A stretch of DNA of 64,000 bases from Enterococcus sp. 9D6_DIV0238 (GTDB lineage Bacteria; Bacillota; Bacilli; Lactobacillales; Enterococcaceae). Shown piece after piece: positions 31,447-42,080 of this stretch. The stretch spans positions 581,001 through 645,000 of the forward strand of contig NZ_CP147246.1 in assembly GCF_002174455.2 (NCBI RefSeq), in the 5' to 3' direction. The notes beneath the pieces are model-generated. The model searched no databases. It was not told where the DNA came from and saw only the letters and a list, made by a program, of their open reading frames with translations. Within the stretch, counting starts at the first letter, position 1; each line of letters starts with the position of its first letter. A program made the position numbers and the translations under genes.

Positions 31447-32028
31447 CTATTTAAAAAGCATTTCTGCAATGGAAAAACTTTCCGCTCTCTTGATTTCCTG
31501 AACTAAACTTGGAAATAAGAAATTATACTCGATCCCATTTTGAGCAATGAGGAAACCGCCAACGCCTGGTATGAACTCTGGAAGTAAAGCTAACTCCAAT
31601 TCATTTGGTTTATGATTTTCCAACCATTGCTCTGTCAACTTTCCTTTAGAGTACTCACCTAACTGTAGTTGTGCTTGACCAGTCAGTGTCAATTGATCAA
31701 GGATTTGCTTTGTAAATACTTGGAATTCATCTTCATTCCAACGATCCATTCGCTTGATCGCTTCTAAAAAAAGCTGCTCTAAATATCCTTGTTTTTGATT
31801 TAACGTTGCTTGTTTGATCTCCAATTGCTGACGGTTTTGTTTTTGTTTAAACGCTTTAATAGTTTGATCACTATTCTTTTCAATCAATTTATGTTCCTGT
31901 AACAGCAGTACTTCTTCTTGTTCTGCATAAGCCTCATCAATTCGTTTATATTCTACTTTCTTTAAATCAGTAACTTCTGCTGTTCCTTTTTCTAGAATTT
32001 GATCGACGATCTTTTCGATTGCATCCAT
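31447..32028 (-). CDS. ntpE: V-type ATPase subunit E
   Basis: Peripheral-stalk subunit of 193 residues that pairs with NtpF (G/H type). A long charged coiled coil (residues about 20-100, rich in K, E and Q) is followed by a compact alpha/beta C-terminal domain with GVGGFLIAQNGIEYNFLF, the VGG(F/V)xxxxxxG signature of subunit E. Spacing is 13 nt after ntpK. Confidence 0.93.
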   Translation of the reverse strand: MDAIEKIVDQILEKGTAEVTDLKKVEYKRIDEAYAEQEEVLLLQEHKLIEKNSDQTIKAFKQKQNRQQLEIKQATLNQKQGYLEQLFLEAIKRMDRWNEDEFQVFTKQILDQLTLTGQAQLQLGEYSKGKLTEQWLENHKPNELELALLPEFIPGVGGFLIAQNGIEYNFLFPSLVQEIKRAESFSIAEMLFK

Positions 32029-32041
32029 ATTTTTCCTCCTG

Positions 32042-34519
<2,478 letters not shown>

Positions 34520-34533
<14 letters not shown>

Positions 34534-34846
34534 AAACTTTTTTCACCCTCTCTATTATGTGATCAACGATAGCATCTTTCTTTTTTTCATATTTATTCCT
34601 AAACTCTTGATCTTGCTCTTTTGCTTCACTTAGTAATAATACTCTTTCTTGCTCAAGCTGCTCTGCCAACTGCCTCTCTCGATCTCGAAGCATCTTGCTG
34701 ACTTTTTCCTGGCTTTCATCTTGTAATTGCTTGAATTTCTGCGCTTTTTTCTGCTCATATGTCAGGATTTCTTTTTGAGCAGTTTGACGCATTTCTTCAA
34801 CTTTTTTTTCTGCATCTTGAATGCGCTCTAATGCTTCTAATACCAT
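34520..34846 (-). CDS. ntpF: V-type ATPase subunit G/H (NtpF)
   Basis: A peripheral-stalk coiled-coil subunit of 108 residues, almost entirely charged helix (RIQDAEKKVEEMRQTAQKEI, ERQLAEQLEQERVLL), partner of NtpE. First gene of the operon as in E. hirae. GGGGTGAAAAT precedes ATG 34846. About 215 nt of leader separate it from the predicted transcription start. Confidence 0.92.
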
Positions 34847-34956
34847 ATTTTCACCCCTATTCTATGATTTCGATTAGTGTACTTATTATTATGAAGCGGA
34901 TCACTTTTTATTACAATCAAAAAGGAATACACCATGCCCTCATCAAACGACATGAT

Positions 34957-34998
34957 CTATCCCTTTTTTATAATAAAAAAGGGCACAAATTCAAACAT
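34957..34998 (-). CDS. 13-codon upstream ORF in the ntp leader
   Basis: ATG 34998 follows AAGGGGTGAG at 7-8 nt. The peptide MFEFVPFFIIKKG ends at TAG 34957. The ribosome site lies in the loop of a 7-bp hairpin (GTTCTTC with GAAGAAC, about 35000-35022), and codons 6-13 form a second hairpin (CCCTTTTTT with AAAAAAGGG, 34961-34983). This geometry suggests a translated leader peptide that could tune expression of the ntp operon. Expression is not shown. Confidence 0.45.
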   Translation of the reverse strand: MFEFVPFFIIKKG

Positions 34999-35068
34999 CG
35001 TTCTTCTCACCCCTTGAAGAACCTGATCCTTGAAGCTTGCGCCCAACCATTTTTATTCACATGAATGT

Positions 35069-35097
35069 ATCTTAGCAAAAACACTTTGAAATTACAA
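35069..35097 (-). promoter_or_regulatory. ntp operon promoter
   Basis: On the minus strand: -35 TTGTAA (35092-35097), a 17-nt spacer and -10 TAAGAT (35069-35074). The predicted start near 35062 gives a leader of about 215 nt. Confidence 0.65.
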
Positions 35098-35263
35098 TAA
35101 TTTTTGTAAAGGAAGTCATAAAAAATTAAAAAAATCTCACCTTCAATTAGAAGATGAGAAAGGAGTTTTACTCATGAGAGTAAATGAAAAAAAGTTTGTT
35201 GTTAGGATGTATTCATCTTACTGCCGTAGACAGATTATTTCAAATAATATGCATTCTATTCTT

Positions 35264-35581
35264 CTAAAAGAAAAAAGCCTCTAAATTGTTGCCTGAGCGC
35301 ATCACTTTTTCATTAATGTCTTCCTTCCAAACATCAGTAAACCAATCATATTGCATTTGCTTAATAATGATTTTTTTAATTTCTTCTTCTAAGGATGAGC
35401 TATCCATCTCTCCACCATAAAATGCTTGCAATGCTTGGAGTGCCTTATCATTGTGATTAGACTCAAAACGATAAATCCGTCCTTGTTCTACATAATAGAA
35501 CCCATACTGGATAACTACTGCAAAACGCTGATCTTTTTTCTCAAGGAAATCTATAAACTGTTCTGACGTGATCTGCTGCAT
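35264..35581 (-). CDS. Hypothetical 105-residue protein
   Basis: Starts MQQITSEQFIDFLEKKDQ and contains AVVIQYGFYYVEQGRIYRFE, then an acidic helical part. No signal peptide or membrane helix. The ribosome site is AAGGACTGTGAAGAG-like before ATG 35581. A hairpin TCTCACCTTC...GAAGATGAGA lies further downstream near 35126-35150. I do not recognise the family; the beta-then-helix pattern could be a small cytosolic binding protein. Confidence 0.6.
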   Translation of the reverse strand: MQQITSEQFIDFLEKKDQRFAVVIQYGFYYVEQGRIYRFESNHNDKALQALQAFYGGEMDSSSLEEEIKKIIIKQMQYDWFTDVWKEDINEKVMRSGNNLEAFFF

Positions 35582-35996
35582 CTCTTCACAGTCCTTTCAA
35601 TAAATTATTCTTTGGCTATTCCTTTTTTCTTTATACTTAAGAAAAAGCAGAGGTCAATTTTATGTCAAAGGTGATCTTTCTTGCTTCCTTACTTCAACAA
35701 GGATAATTTAAGGAAACTATTCATTGTTTCAAATATCTAATAATCAGCGAACTATTTTACTAAAGTGTCTAAAAATCGATGATTACCAATTTCTATTTCT
35801 TACCTTCCTATTTAACCTTGCACTCCAAACATCATAACAAAAAATAATTACGTAAACAATCATCTTCGAACACTTCTTGTTTTACACCCCCTTTATTATT
35901 GACATATCCTACATTTTTTCAATACTTTTGTTTATTTTTAACTTCTTTTAGGTATAATAAAAATAACAAGGACAAAAAGATGAATAGGAGTAATTA
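35582..35996. other. Intergenic region, 415 bp
   Basis: AT-rich sequence between two divergent hypothetical genes. A likely promoter for the gene at 35997 is TATAAT at about 35954-35959, roughly 38 nt before the start. A 14-codon frame beginning MSKVIF near 35662 has only a weak ribosome site and is not called. Nothing else recognised. Confidence 0.5.
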
Positions 35997-36314
35997 ATGA
36001 TGGAAAATATAATAAAAGTCTCCACTAAGTTTCACAATACTTGGCTGATCGATGTAAAAAAAGATTCTTTTGCAAAAGAGAATAAGATTCTGTTTGGTGA
36101 TACACTTCGACTCTCTATTGCTAAAGGTGATTCTTATTATTTTGCCGAAAATATTGCATTGACTTACGAGAAAGAAATTATTTCTAAAGAAACTCCGACA
36201 AAGGATGAGCTCCATTTCTTTGAATATATGCGAATGAACAAAGAGAAAACCTTCTCAAACTCATTAGCAGCTAAGTATGGAATACAACAATATATCCAGC
36301 CAGCTTCTGCTTAA
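35997..36314 (+). CDS. Hypothetical 105-residue protein
   Basis: Begins MMENIIKVSTKFHNTWLIDV, with GDTLRLSIAKGDSYYFAENI in the middle and a helical C-terminus. The first half is beta-rich with no signal or membrane helix. AGGAG precedes the tandem ATGs at 35997 and 36000. A TATAAT box is close upstream and a strong terminator follows, so it is monocistronic. Family not recognised. It neighbours the Rgg-like regulator locus. Confidence 0.65.
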   Translation: MMENIIKVSTKFHNTWLIDVKKDSFAKENKILFGDTLRLSIAKGDSYYFAENIALTYEKEIISKETPTKDELHFFEYMRMNKEKTFSNSLAAKYGIQQYIQPASA

Positions 36315-36332
36315 CTCATGATAGATACAAAA

Positions 36333-36386
36333 AATAATAGCCTCTGATTTACCTCATTCAACAAAAGTAAATCGGAAGCTATTATT
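36333..36386. terminator. Bidirectional terminator
   Basis: AATAATAGC (36333-36341) with GCTATTATT (36378-36386), plus an inner GATTTAC/GTAAATC pairing. It ends the gene at 35997 and, on the other strand, the transcript of the 21-codon peptide ORF. Confidence 0.8.
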
Positions 36387-36478
36387 CTGCACTTTTTATT
36401 TATACACGTTTTTATTTTTTTTTGGTTAATTTTTTGTTTGCAAATTTTTAATACTTTTAGAAATGTCTAAACAAAAGT

Positions 36479-36544
36479 CTAGGCCCCTCCTGTAACAACA
36501 TAAATAGAAATACCACTAAATAACACTGCAATTAATGAAATCAC
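36479..36544 (-). CDS. 21-residue hydrophobic peptide ORF (SHP-like candidate)
   Basis: GTG 36544 lies 6 nt after GGAGGT. The product starts MISLIAVLFSG and ends YVVTGGA, a very hydrophobic short peptide with a C-terminal GG-A. It is divergent from an Rgg/MutR-like regulator gene 215 nt away. In streptococci, short hydrophobic peptides ending in GG are encoded divergent to rgg genes and act as imported pheromones. Differences: no N-terminal lysines and no Asp or Glu before the hydrophobic core. A small membrane toxin is an alternative. Confidence 0.45.
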   Translation of the reverse strand: MISLIAVLFSGISIYVVTGGA

Positions 36545-36578
36545 CAGCACACCTCCATCTAAATTATTAGAAATCAAC

Positions 36579-36588
36579 GTTTGCAAAC
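36579..36588. promoter_or_regulatory. Palindrome upstream of the 21-codon ORF
   Basis: GTTTGCAAAC, a perfect 10-bp palindrome 35 nt before the peptide start, next to a TAATAAT-like -10 box for the minus strand. A nine-base copy, GTTTGCAAA, lies at 36436-36444 beyond the other end of the ORF. Candidate operator for the neighbouring Rgg-like regulator. Confidence 0.4.
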
Positions 36589-36758
36589 AAATAATTTTCC
36601 TTAGGTAAAGAATAACAAACAGATAAAAAAAAGGAAAGTAGTAATGTGAAAAAGTGCGAAATTGGCATAAATATCTAAAATAAAAATAATTTTTTTCTTA
36701 AAAAATGGAAATAAGCTCATTTTTCATGCTATAATCGCATATGAAAGGGGAGAAACGC

Positions 36759-37673
36759 TTGAATATCATAGAAACTTTACGTTTTTTCAGACTCAAACTG
36801 AAGCTTACTCAAAAAGAAATGATGTCAGAATTCACGGACCCCTCAACCTATTCTAAAATAGAAAGTGGTAAGCGTTCTTTAAAAGTCACTGAACTTGAAG
36901 AAATCCTTGAACATACATCGATTAATGCTGAAGAGTTTTTCAGCTTTGCTACTTTTGATAAAAAGCAGCAAGATTTTCGAGAGCTTTTTTACTATTGTGG
37001 AGCACATTTAGAAAACAAAAGTACCAAACAAAAACTAATCAATTATTATGTTTTTTTAAAGAATAACAAAAAGAAAACATTGAGAGAAACTTCTAACTAT
37101 ATTGCTATAAAAAATTATTTTTATGCTCATTGGGATGAAATCGAGGAATTAAGTCAAGTTGAAATAACCGATATTTATAATTCTTTATTGACAAAGACTT
37201 TCTATGTTCAATATGATTATGTCATTACAGCAAATCTAATTAGATTTTTCAACTCAAAACAAGCAGATTTGCTACTAGCTCGCATGTTTCCGATCAAATT
37301 TGAGGAAAAACGGGATTTTACTACGAAAAAATTTGCCTACAATATTCTCATCAATCTAATCTCAATGAGACTCTATGCAAAAGACTATGAGGGCGCTGCA
37401 AAATATATTAAATTAGCAAAGAAACAAGATAAGCAAAATGAAAACTACAACTTCAAACTGAACCTTCAATATTTAAGTAATCTTTTAAATTATATTCTTG
37501 AAGGTGAACCAGTCTATATGGAACGAGTCTATGACTTCATACATTTACTAGAGAATGCTGGAGATACCTTGCAAGCTGAACAAGTAAAAAAAGAAGTAAA
37601 ATTATTAACGCATGAACGTGACAGCGAAAAGATGCTTAAAAAATATTCTGTTGGTCTATTCAAAGAAACTTAA
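36759..37673 (+). CDS. Rgg/GadR/MutR-family transcriptional regulator
   Basis: A 304-residue protein: an N-terminal HTH (residues about 3-60, RLKLKLTQKEMMSEFTDPST, YSKIESGKRSLK) and a helical TPR-like domain to the end, the RRNPP plan of peptide-responsive regulators. I place the start at TTG 36759 with AAAGGGGAG 6 nt upstream rather than ATG 36741, which would put the ribosome site inside the gene. TATAAT at 36729-36734 serves as -10. The divergent 21-codon ORF is a candidate ligand source. Confidence 0.8.
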   Translation: MNIIETLRFFRLKLKLTQKEMMSEFTDPSTYSKIESGKRSLKVTELEEILEHTSINAEEFFSFATFDKKQQDFRELFYYCGAHLENKSTKQKLINYYVFLKNNKKKTLRETSNYIAIKNYFYAHWDEIEELSQVEITDIYNSLLTKTFYVQYDYVITANLIRFFNSKQADLLLARMFPIKFEEKRDFTTKKFAYNILINLISMRLYAKDYEGAAKYIKLAKKQDKQNENYNFKLNLQYLSNLLNYILEGEPVYMERVYDFIHLLENAGDTLQAEQVKKEVKLLTHERDSEKMLKKYSVGLFKET

Positions 37674-38130
37674 TACCCTACTATTAAACAAATATCCCAC
37701 CTTATAAAAGGTGGGATAAGGAGTATTACTCGGATTGAGTAAAATGAAAATACTGTTAGGGTATATTTATAATACTATATAATGTCTAACATTTCAACCC
37801 TTTAGTCATTAAATATTTTTTTATTCGATCGAAAACAGGTTAAAATGTATACTACACCTCACTTTACGCTCTTTCCCTCTTCTGAATCTGCATCAGTAAC
37901 ACACTTTCAATATAAAATTCTCAACAAACAATCAAACTAAATAATATAAGTATCTCTTTAATTTCAATTATTTGCGTTTATTCAAGCCTCTAATTTGCTA
38001 TACTTGGAGTTAACAGACCTTTGGCAACATAATGAATCCTAGATTTGAAATCAAGAAAAAGTAAACATCAAGAAAAACCTGTTACAGCAGATATGATTAC
38101 TGATAGAAAAATTTGAAAAGGAGTTTTTTT
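37674..38130. other. Intergenic region, 457 bp, with a terminator
   Basis: Holds a hairpin at 37693-37718 (ATCCCACCTT with AAGGTGGGAT), probably the terminator of the Rgg-like gene, then AT-rich sequence up to the next gene at 38131. No RNA gene or convincing short ORF found. Confidence 0.6.
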
Positions 38131-38640
38131 ATGAGACGAATATTACGCATTGGGGTTGTTGTTTTATTTGTGCTATTTTTGATTAAGGTGAATAGCGAAG
38201 ATAATTCTGATATCCAAAAACCTATAGCTAGCAGTGCTGAAAAAACAAAAACCTCCAAACATGATAAACCAACAAAGTTTTCAACTACTTCCGAAGAGCG
38301 AGAGAATCCGGAGGTACCCGAAATAACTAACTCAGTCGAAACTGTGCATGTTCCGACTGAGATTGAGAGCCCTTCAACTGAGAATGATCAATCCTTTATG
38401 GACGAAGCTAGTGCAGAAGAAGAATTTAAGCGGTTAAAACAAGAATTTTCTGTTTTGATGAAACAAGCTGTTTCTACAGAAGAGCTCGCTCAATTAAAAC
38501 AAGAATACAATGAAGCCGTTGCTCCTCTTCGTGACTTGGTAAACCCATATAAATTAATTGATAAGCTCAATGAATTTAAATCTTATTTAGAAGAGAAACA
38601 AATTCAATTAGAGAATGAACAGACTACTTTACAACAATAA
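38131..38640 (+). CDS. Membrane-anchored coiled-coil protein, hypothetical
   Basis: A 169-residue protein: an N-terminal membrane segment (IGVVVLFVLFLIKV), a Ser/Thr/Pro/Glu-rich linker (about 25-85) and a charged coiled coil (AEEEFKRLKQEFSVLMKQAV, TEELAQLKQEYNEAVAPL). AAAGGAG lies 7 nt before ATG 38131. Topology suggests the coil is outside the cell. Family not recognised. It may be a surface or envelope-stress protein, but nothing nearby supports this. Confidence 0.65.
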   Translation: MRRILRIGVVVLFVLFLIKVNSEDNSDIQKPIASSAEKTKTSKHDKPTKFSTTSEERENPEVPEITNSVETVHVPTEIESPSTENDQSFMDEASAEEEFKRLKQEFSVLMKQAVSTEELAQLKQEYNEAVAPLRDLVNPYKLIDKLNEFKSYLEEKQIQLENEQTTLQQ

Positions 38641-39052
38641 TTAGCCTATTTTTACTAACATCTTATAATTGGGGAAAATTATTTGAACTATGCTGACTAA
38701 GTACCAGCATAATTTTTTCATGTACTCTCTTTTTGTATTTTAAGTTCATAAGATTTATGATCGGTCTATTTGATGCTATCGAGCTGTATACTTCATGCTT
38801 TCCTTTTCAAAAAATAATTCCTCCAGCTATTTCAAAGACCTTTTTGTTCATCTTTCAAAAGACTAGCCGAATCCTAATATCTCAAAAAATGTATAATAAA
38901 CCTAAATGACACTAATTTATTTAGTAATGTATACTTTGTATATTTAACAAATGAATCAATGAACCCGGTTATACAAACGTAATCAAAAAAGCATTTTTAC
39001 TAAATAGCATACACAACGAAAGATATATCAGTAAATTTTTGTTTTCTATGAA
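38641..39052. other. Intergenic region, 412 bp, with a terminator
   Basis: A hairpin at 38689-38717 (TATGCTG with CAGCATA, followed by TTTTTT) ends the preceding gene. The rest is AT-rich with no supported feature. Confidence 0.6.
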
Positions 39053-40273
39053 TTATTCATAATTGTTCTTTTTTTGTAGAAGACGATCCACAATAATAGC
39101 AGTTGGAATGTTCCCTACAGAATTTAATAGTGTTGCTGGTATATCGAATAGTGTACTCAATAATATAATGATCGAAATCATTTCTGCTGGGAAATGAAAA
39201 AGTGAAATTGTTAAAATTGCTGCAGATACACCTCCTCCTGGAACAGTCCCCATTACAATTCCTGATAATATTGCTGTAAAAATCACTAAGGCTAGTGTAG
39301 AAGGGTTCATATACTCAATATCACAAAGGCTCAAAATTAATAATATTTTCAACACACTAGCACCTGTTGCACCATCTTTATGGATGTTTGCACCTAAAGG
39401 AATGACTGCTCTAGAAACATCCTGATCAATTTCTAACTGGTCACAAGCTTTTAGATTTGCTGGAATACATGCTGAACTTGATGCTGTTGCAATAGCAGTC
39501 AGTGCTGGAATTGTACTAAAATTCCAAAATTGTTTTACCTTAGCAAATCCCCCTGAAAAATAAAGAACTATGCTATAGAAAACGCAATAAAAAAAGAGTG
39601 AGAAAAAAAGAAAAAGCACAAAAATTTTTGCATAGCTCTTTAATATCGTAGGGCCTGTTTGACTCATGCTATATGAAAAATAGCAACCAAAACCAATCGG
39701 AGCAAATTTTATTACTATTGAGATCATTGTGTACAAGAGCTCCGTAGTTAGTGAAAAAAAAGCAATGAACGGAGTTGCTTTAGTCCCTAATTTCCGAATA
39801 GCCACCGCGACTAACACGGAAAAAAGCAGCAGCGGTATCATATTCTCAGAATGAAACAATTCAGGGAGATTTTTCACAGAAATCATGTCAATTATTTTTT
39901 CTGTGAAAGTCACGTTTTCATTTGTCTGTGGTAAAGTCGTTGAAGTCAAAATATTGTTCGTGTCGATCATTAAAGGAAACAGTAAGCCTAAAAATAGAGC
40001 AATAAGACTTGCTGCTAGTGAAAATAGTAAAAAAATAGTCGTACTCAGAAATAGAATATTCCTGGCTTTAGTCATCGTTTTAGTTGAAATAATGGATGTG
40101 ATAATACTAAAGAAGATCAATGGAGCCACTAAAACATAAAGATAATTCAGATAGATATTTCCTATAGGATAAGTGATTACTGAACTTTCAGGATAGATGA
40201 CGCCAACGGTTCCTCCAACAATAATGCTTATCAGTAGGAAAAAGGAAGACTTATAGTTTGCAATGTAGGTCAT
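39053..40273 (-). CDS. Dicarboxylate/amino acid:cation symporter (DAACS)
   Basis: A 406-residue transporter with about 8 helices and the DAACS re-entrant motifs: FWNFSTIPALTAIATASSSA (serine-rich HP1 loop), IPLGANIHKDGATGASVLKI (helix 7 NMDGT-like motif, here HKDGAT) and VPGGGVSAA. It imports acidic amino acids or C4-dicarboxylates with Na+ or H+. Its start overlaps the end of the lyase-family gene by 4 nt, so transport and enzyme are coupled. The HKDG variant of the usual NMDG motif may reflect unusual specificity. Confidence 0.85.
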   Translation of the reverse strand: MTYIANYKSSFFLLISIIVGGTVGVIYPESSVITYPIGNIYLNYLYVLVAPLIFFSIITSIISTKTMTKARNILFLSTTIFLLFSLAASLIALFLGLLFPLMIDTNNILTSTTLPQTNENVTFTEKIIDMISVKNLPELFHSENMIPLLLFSVLVAVAIRKLGTKATPFIAFFSLTTELLYTMISIVIKFAPIGFGCYFSYSMSQTGPTILKSYAKIFVLFLFFSLFFYCVFYSIVLYFSGGFAKVKQFWNFSTIPALTAIATASSSACIPANLKACDQLEIDQDVSRAVIPLGANIHKDGATGASVLKILLILSLCDIEYMNPSTLALVIFTAILSGIVMGTVPGGGVSAAILTISLFHFPAEMISIIILLSTLFDIPATLLNSVGNIPTAIIVDRLLQKKNNYE

Positions 40274-41115
40274 TTTTCTTCACCCATTCCATAGAACTGA
40301 TTTACAAAATCATAAGATAAACTGTCACTCAGTAACGAGTCAAAATCATTTCTTTTTATTTTATTGCTTTCATTGAATAGATGCTTGATACTATTTCTAC
40401 TCACTGAGGAGCCTAAACTCACTCTTTTGACCCCTAATTCATTTAATTGATTTATATTTTTCAAATTTTTGCTCAATAAAATATTTATTGGTCCGTTCAC
40501 CTCTTTTGTCAATCTTTGCAATTCTTCAACGGAAATATTTCCTGGGACAAATACACAATCAGCCCCCCATGAAAGATAGCTATTCAAGCGTTCTATCGTT
40601 GCAGATAGTCGGCTCTTTTGCTCACCAATTTGATTCCAGTAGATATCTGTTCTCGCATTGATCAAAAAATCAAGTGCAAATTCTTTTTTTAACTGGTTCA
40701 GATATTCAAGCTTACGCTTCATAGATTGCCGATCAGAGATACTTTTGTCGGGTAATCCGTCTTCAATATTGAGCCCCACCGCACCAGCAAGAAGTAATTG
40801 TTTGGCATTTTCGTATACCTCTTCAGCATTTTCACTATAACCTCTTTCAAAATCGACCGACAACGGAATGGTAATTTTAGTGGAAATTCGCTGAACTGTC
40901 TCTAGTAAAATAGTAAGAGGTAGTTCTTCCCCATCGGAGAATCCATTTGCAAAAGCAACTCCTGCACTAGTGGTAGCCACAGCAGCAAATCCTTTTTGCT
41001 CAAAAATTTTTGCTCCCCCAGCATCCCAAATGTTTGGTAAGACAAATAGTCCCTCTTTTCTATGTATTTCTTGAAATTGCTTAGCTTTGTCTCTTTGATT
41101 TTGAGTAATAGCCAT
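40270..41115 (-). CDS. Isocitrate lyase/PEP mutase superfamily enzyme
   Basis: A 281-residue TIM-barrel protein with LPNIWDAGGAKIFEQKGF, AVATTSAGVA, IPLSVDFERGY (metal Asp/Glu), GLNIEDGL and INARTDIYW. These fit the ICL/PEPM family (oxaloacetate decarboxylase, methylisocitrate lyase-like and phosphonopyruvate enzymes). The usual catalytic KKCGH loop is not present, so true isocitrate lyase is excluded. ATG 41115 is preferred over GTG 41124. It forms an operon with a DAACS transporter, suggesting uptake and cleavage of a C4 or longer 2-oxo/hydroxy acid. Confidence 0.82.
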   Translation of the reverse strand: MAITQNQRDKAKQFQEIHRKEGLFVLPNIWDAGGAKIFEQKGFAAVATTSAGVAFANGFSDGEELPLTILLETVQRISTKITIPLSVDFERGYSENAEEVYENAKQLLLAGAVGLNIEDGLPDKSISDRQSMKRKLEYLNQLKKEFALDFLINARTDIYWNQIGEQKSRLSATIERLNSYLSWGADCVFVPGNISVEELQRLTKEVNGPINILLSKNLKNINQLNELGVKRVSLGSSVSRNSIKHLFNESNKIKRNDFDSLLSDSLSYDFVNQFYGMGEEK

Positions 41116-41137
41116 TCTATTCACTTCTTTCTTCTGA

Positions 41138-41160
41138 TATGATAAGTATAAATTATCATA
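41138..41160. promoter_or_regulatory. Inverted repeat in the divergent promoter
   Basis: TATGATAA (41138-41145) and TTATCATA (41153-41160), a perfect 8-bp palindrome with a 7-nt centre. It lies between the lyase gene and the ArsR-type regulator gene, a natural operator position. Confidence 0.55.
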
Positions 41161-41205
41161 GAAATACTTTGATGGTGATCGAAGTATAGAAAAGAGTTGA
41201 ATTGA

Positions 41206-41931
41206 ATGAATGGTATCCCAGATCTTCCAGAAACACTCCAGCTTATTGGTGATCCTACAAGAATAGAACTACTGACAATCCTGATCGATCATCGATACTA
41301 TACAGTTACAGAGCTCTCAAAACGGACGAAAGTGTCTCTTAGCACAGTCTCATATCACTTGAAAAAGCTCTCTATCATAGGATGGATCGACACTTATAAG
41401 CAAGGAAGAAATGTCTACTACGGACTAACAAATGATTCTCTTGCGGCGATCATCGAATCATTAATGACTATTTCCGCTCCGAAGAAAATCAATTCATACA
41501 ACCAAAAGAAAGAATACTTAGAAATAAAAGAAGCGCGTACTTGTTATTCTCATCTAGCGGGAGAATTGGGTGTGGGACTGTTTGAATTTTTAATAGAAAA
41601 TCAGTATATAGAAAACAATAATCATGAAGTTAGTATATCCAAGGAGGGGGTAACTTTTTTTAAAGGAATGGGTATCAAAGCACCTGAATCTTTAAACGGA
41701 AAACTTTGCATGGATTGGAGTGAAAGAAAATTCCATCTTGCAGGTTCCTTAGGATCAGCACTTTGCTCGGCTTTTTTGCGACAAGGTTGGATCGTAAAAT
41801 CTACTAAAAATAGAAGCATAACGTTGTCAGCGAGTTCCCCTGAATGGTTGAAATCTATTGATAGAAATCTTAAGCTAATAAAAAATCATGACAAAAGATC
41901 GGGCACACAAATGAAGAAAATAGGAGAATGA
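41206..41931 (+). CDS. ArsR-type HTH transcriptional regulator
   Basis: A 241-residue regulator with an N-terminal ArsR winged HTH (residues about 7-90: LIGDPTRIELLTILIDHRYY, ELSKRTKVSLSTVSYHLKKL) and a ~130-residue C-terminal domain with paired cysteines (ARTCYSHLAGELGV; LCMDWSER). The CYSHLAG segment resembles a C-terminal module seen in some larger ArsR-family proteins. It is divergent from the lyase-transporter operon, the likely target. Metal or metabolite sensing cannot be decided here. Confidence 0.82.
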   Translation: MNGIPDLPETLQLIGDPTRIELLTILIDHRYYTVTELSKRTKVSLSTVSYHLKKLSIIGWIDTYKQGRNVYYGLTNDSLAAIIESLMTISAPKKINSYNQKKEYLEIKEARTCYSHLAGELGVGLFEFLIENQYIENNNHEVSISKEGVTFFKGMGIKAPESLNGKLCMDWSERKFHLAGSLGSALCSAFLRQGWIVKSTKNRSITLSASSPEWLKSIDRNLKLIKNHDKRSGTQMKKIGE

Positions 41932-42013
41932 AGAAAAAGAGAAACAAGAACAAACTGCAGCATTGTTTGCTAATTACGTTGAGTTATAGAAATGGCATTC
42001 AACACAAAAAAAT

Positions 42014-42064
42014 AAACAGTAGAAACACTGTACAATCCTTTGTACATCAGCGTTTCTACTGTTT
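42014..42064 (-). terminator. ssrA terminator
   Basis: AAACAGTAGAAAC pairs with GTTTCTACTGTTT, with an inner TGTACA/TGTACA stem; on the minus strand a TTTATTTTTTT run follows. Confidence 0.85.
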
Positions 42065-42080
42065 CTCTCCACAAAATTCA

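Noticed and set aside
35662..35706. 14-codon ORF MSKVIF...
   Set aside because: Weak ribosome site and no nearby system to support it.
36479..36544. Fst or TxpA-type type I toxin
   Set aside because: No charged C-terminal tail and no clear antisense RNA with convergent terminator, so not called as such; kept as an alternative for the peptide ORF.
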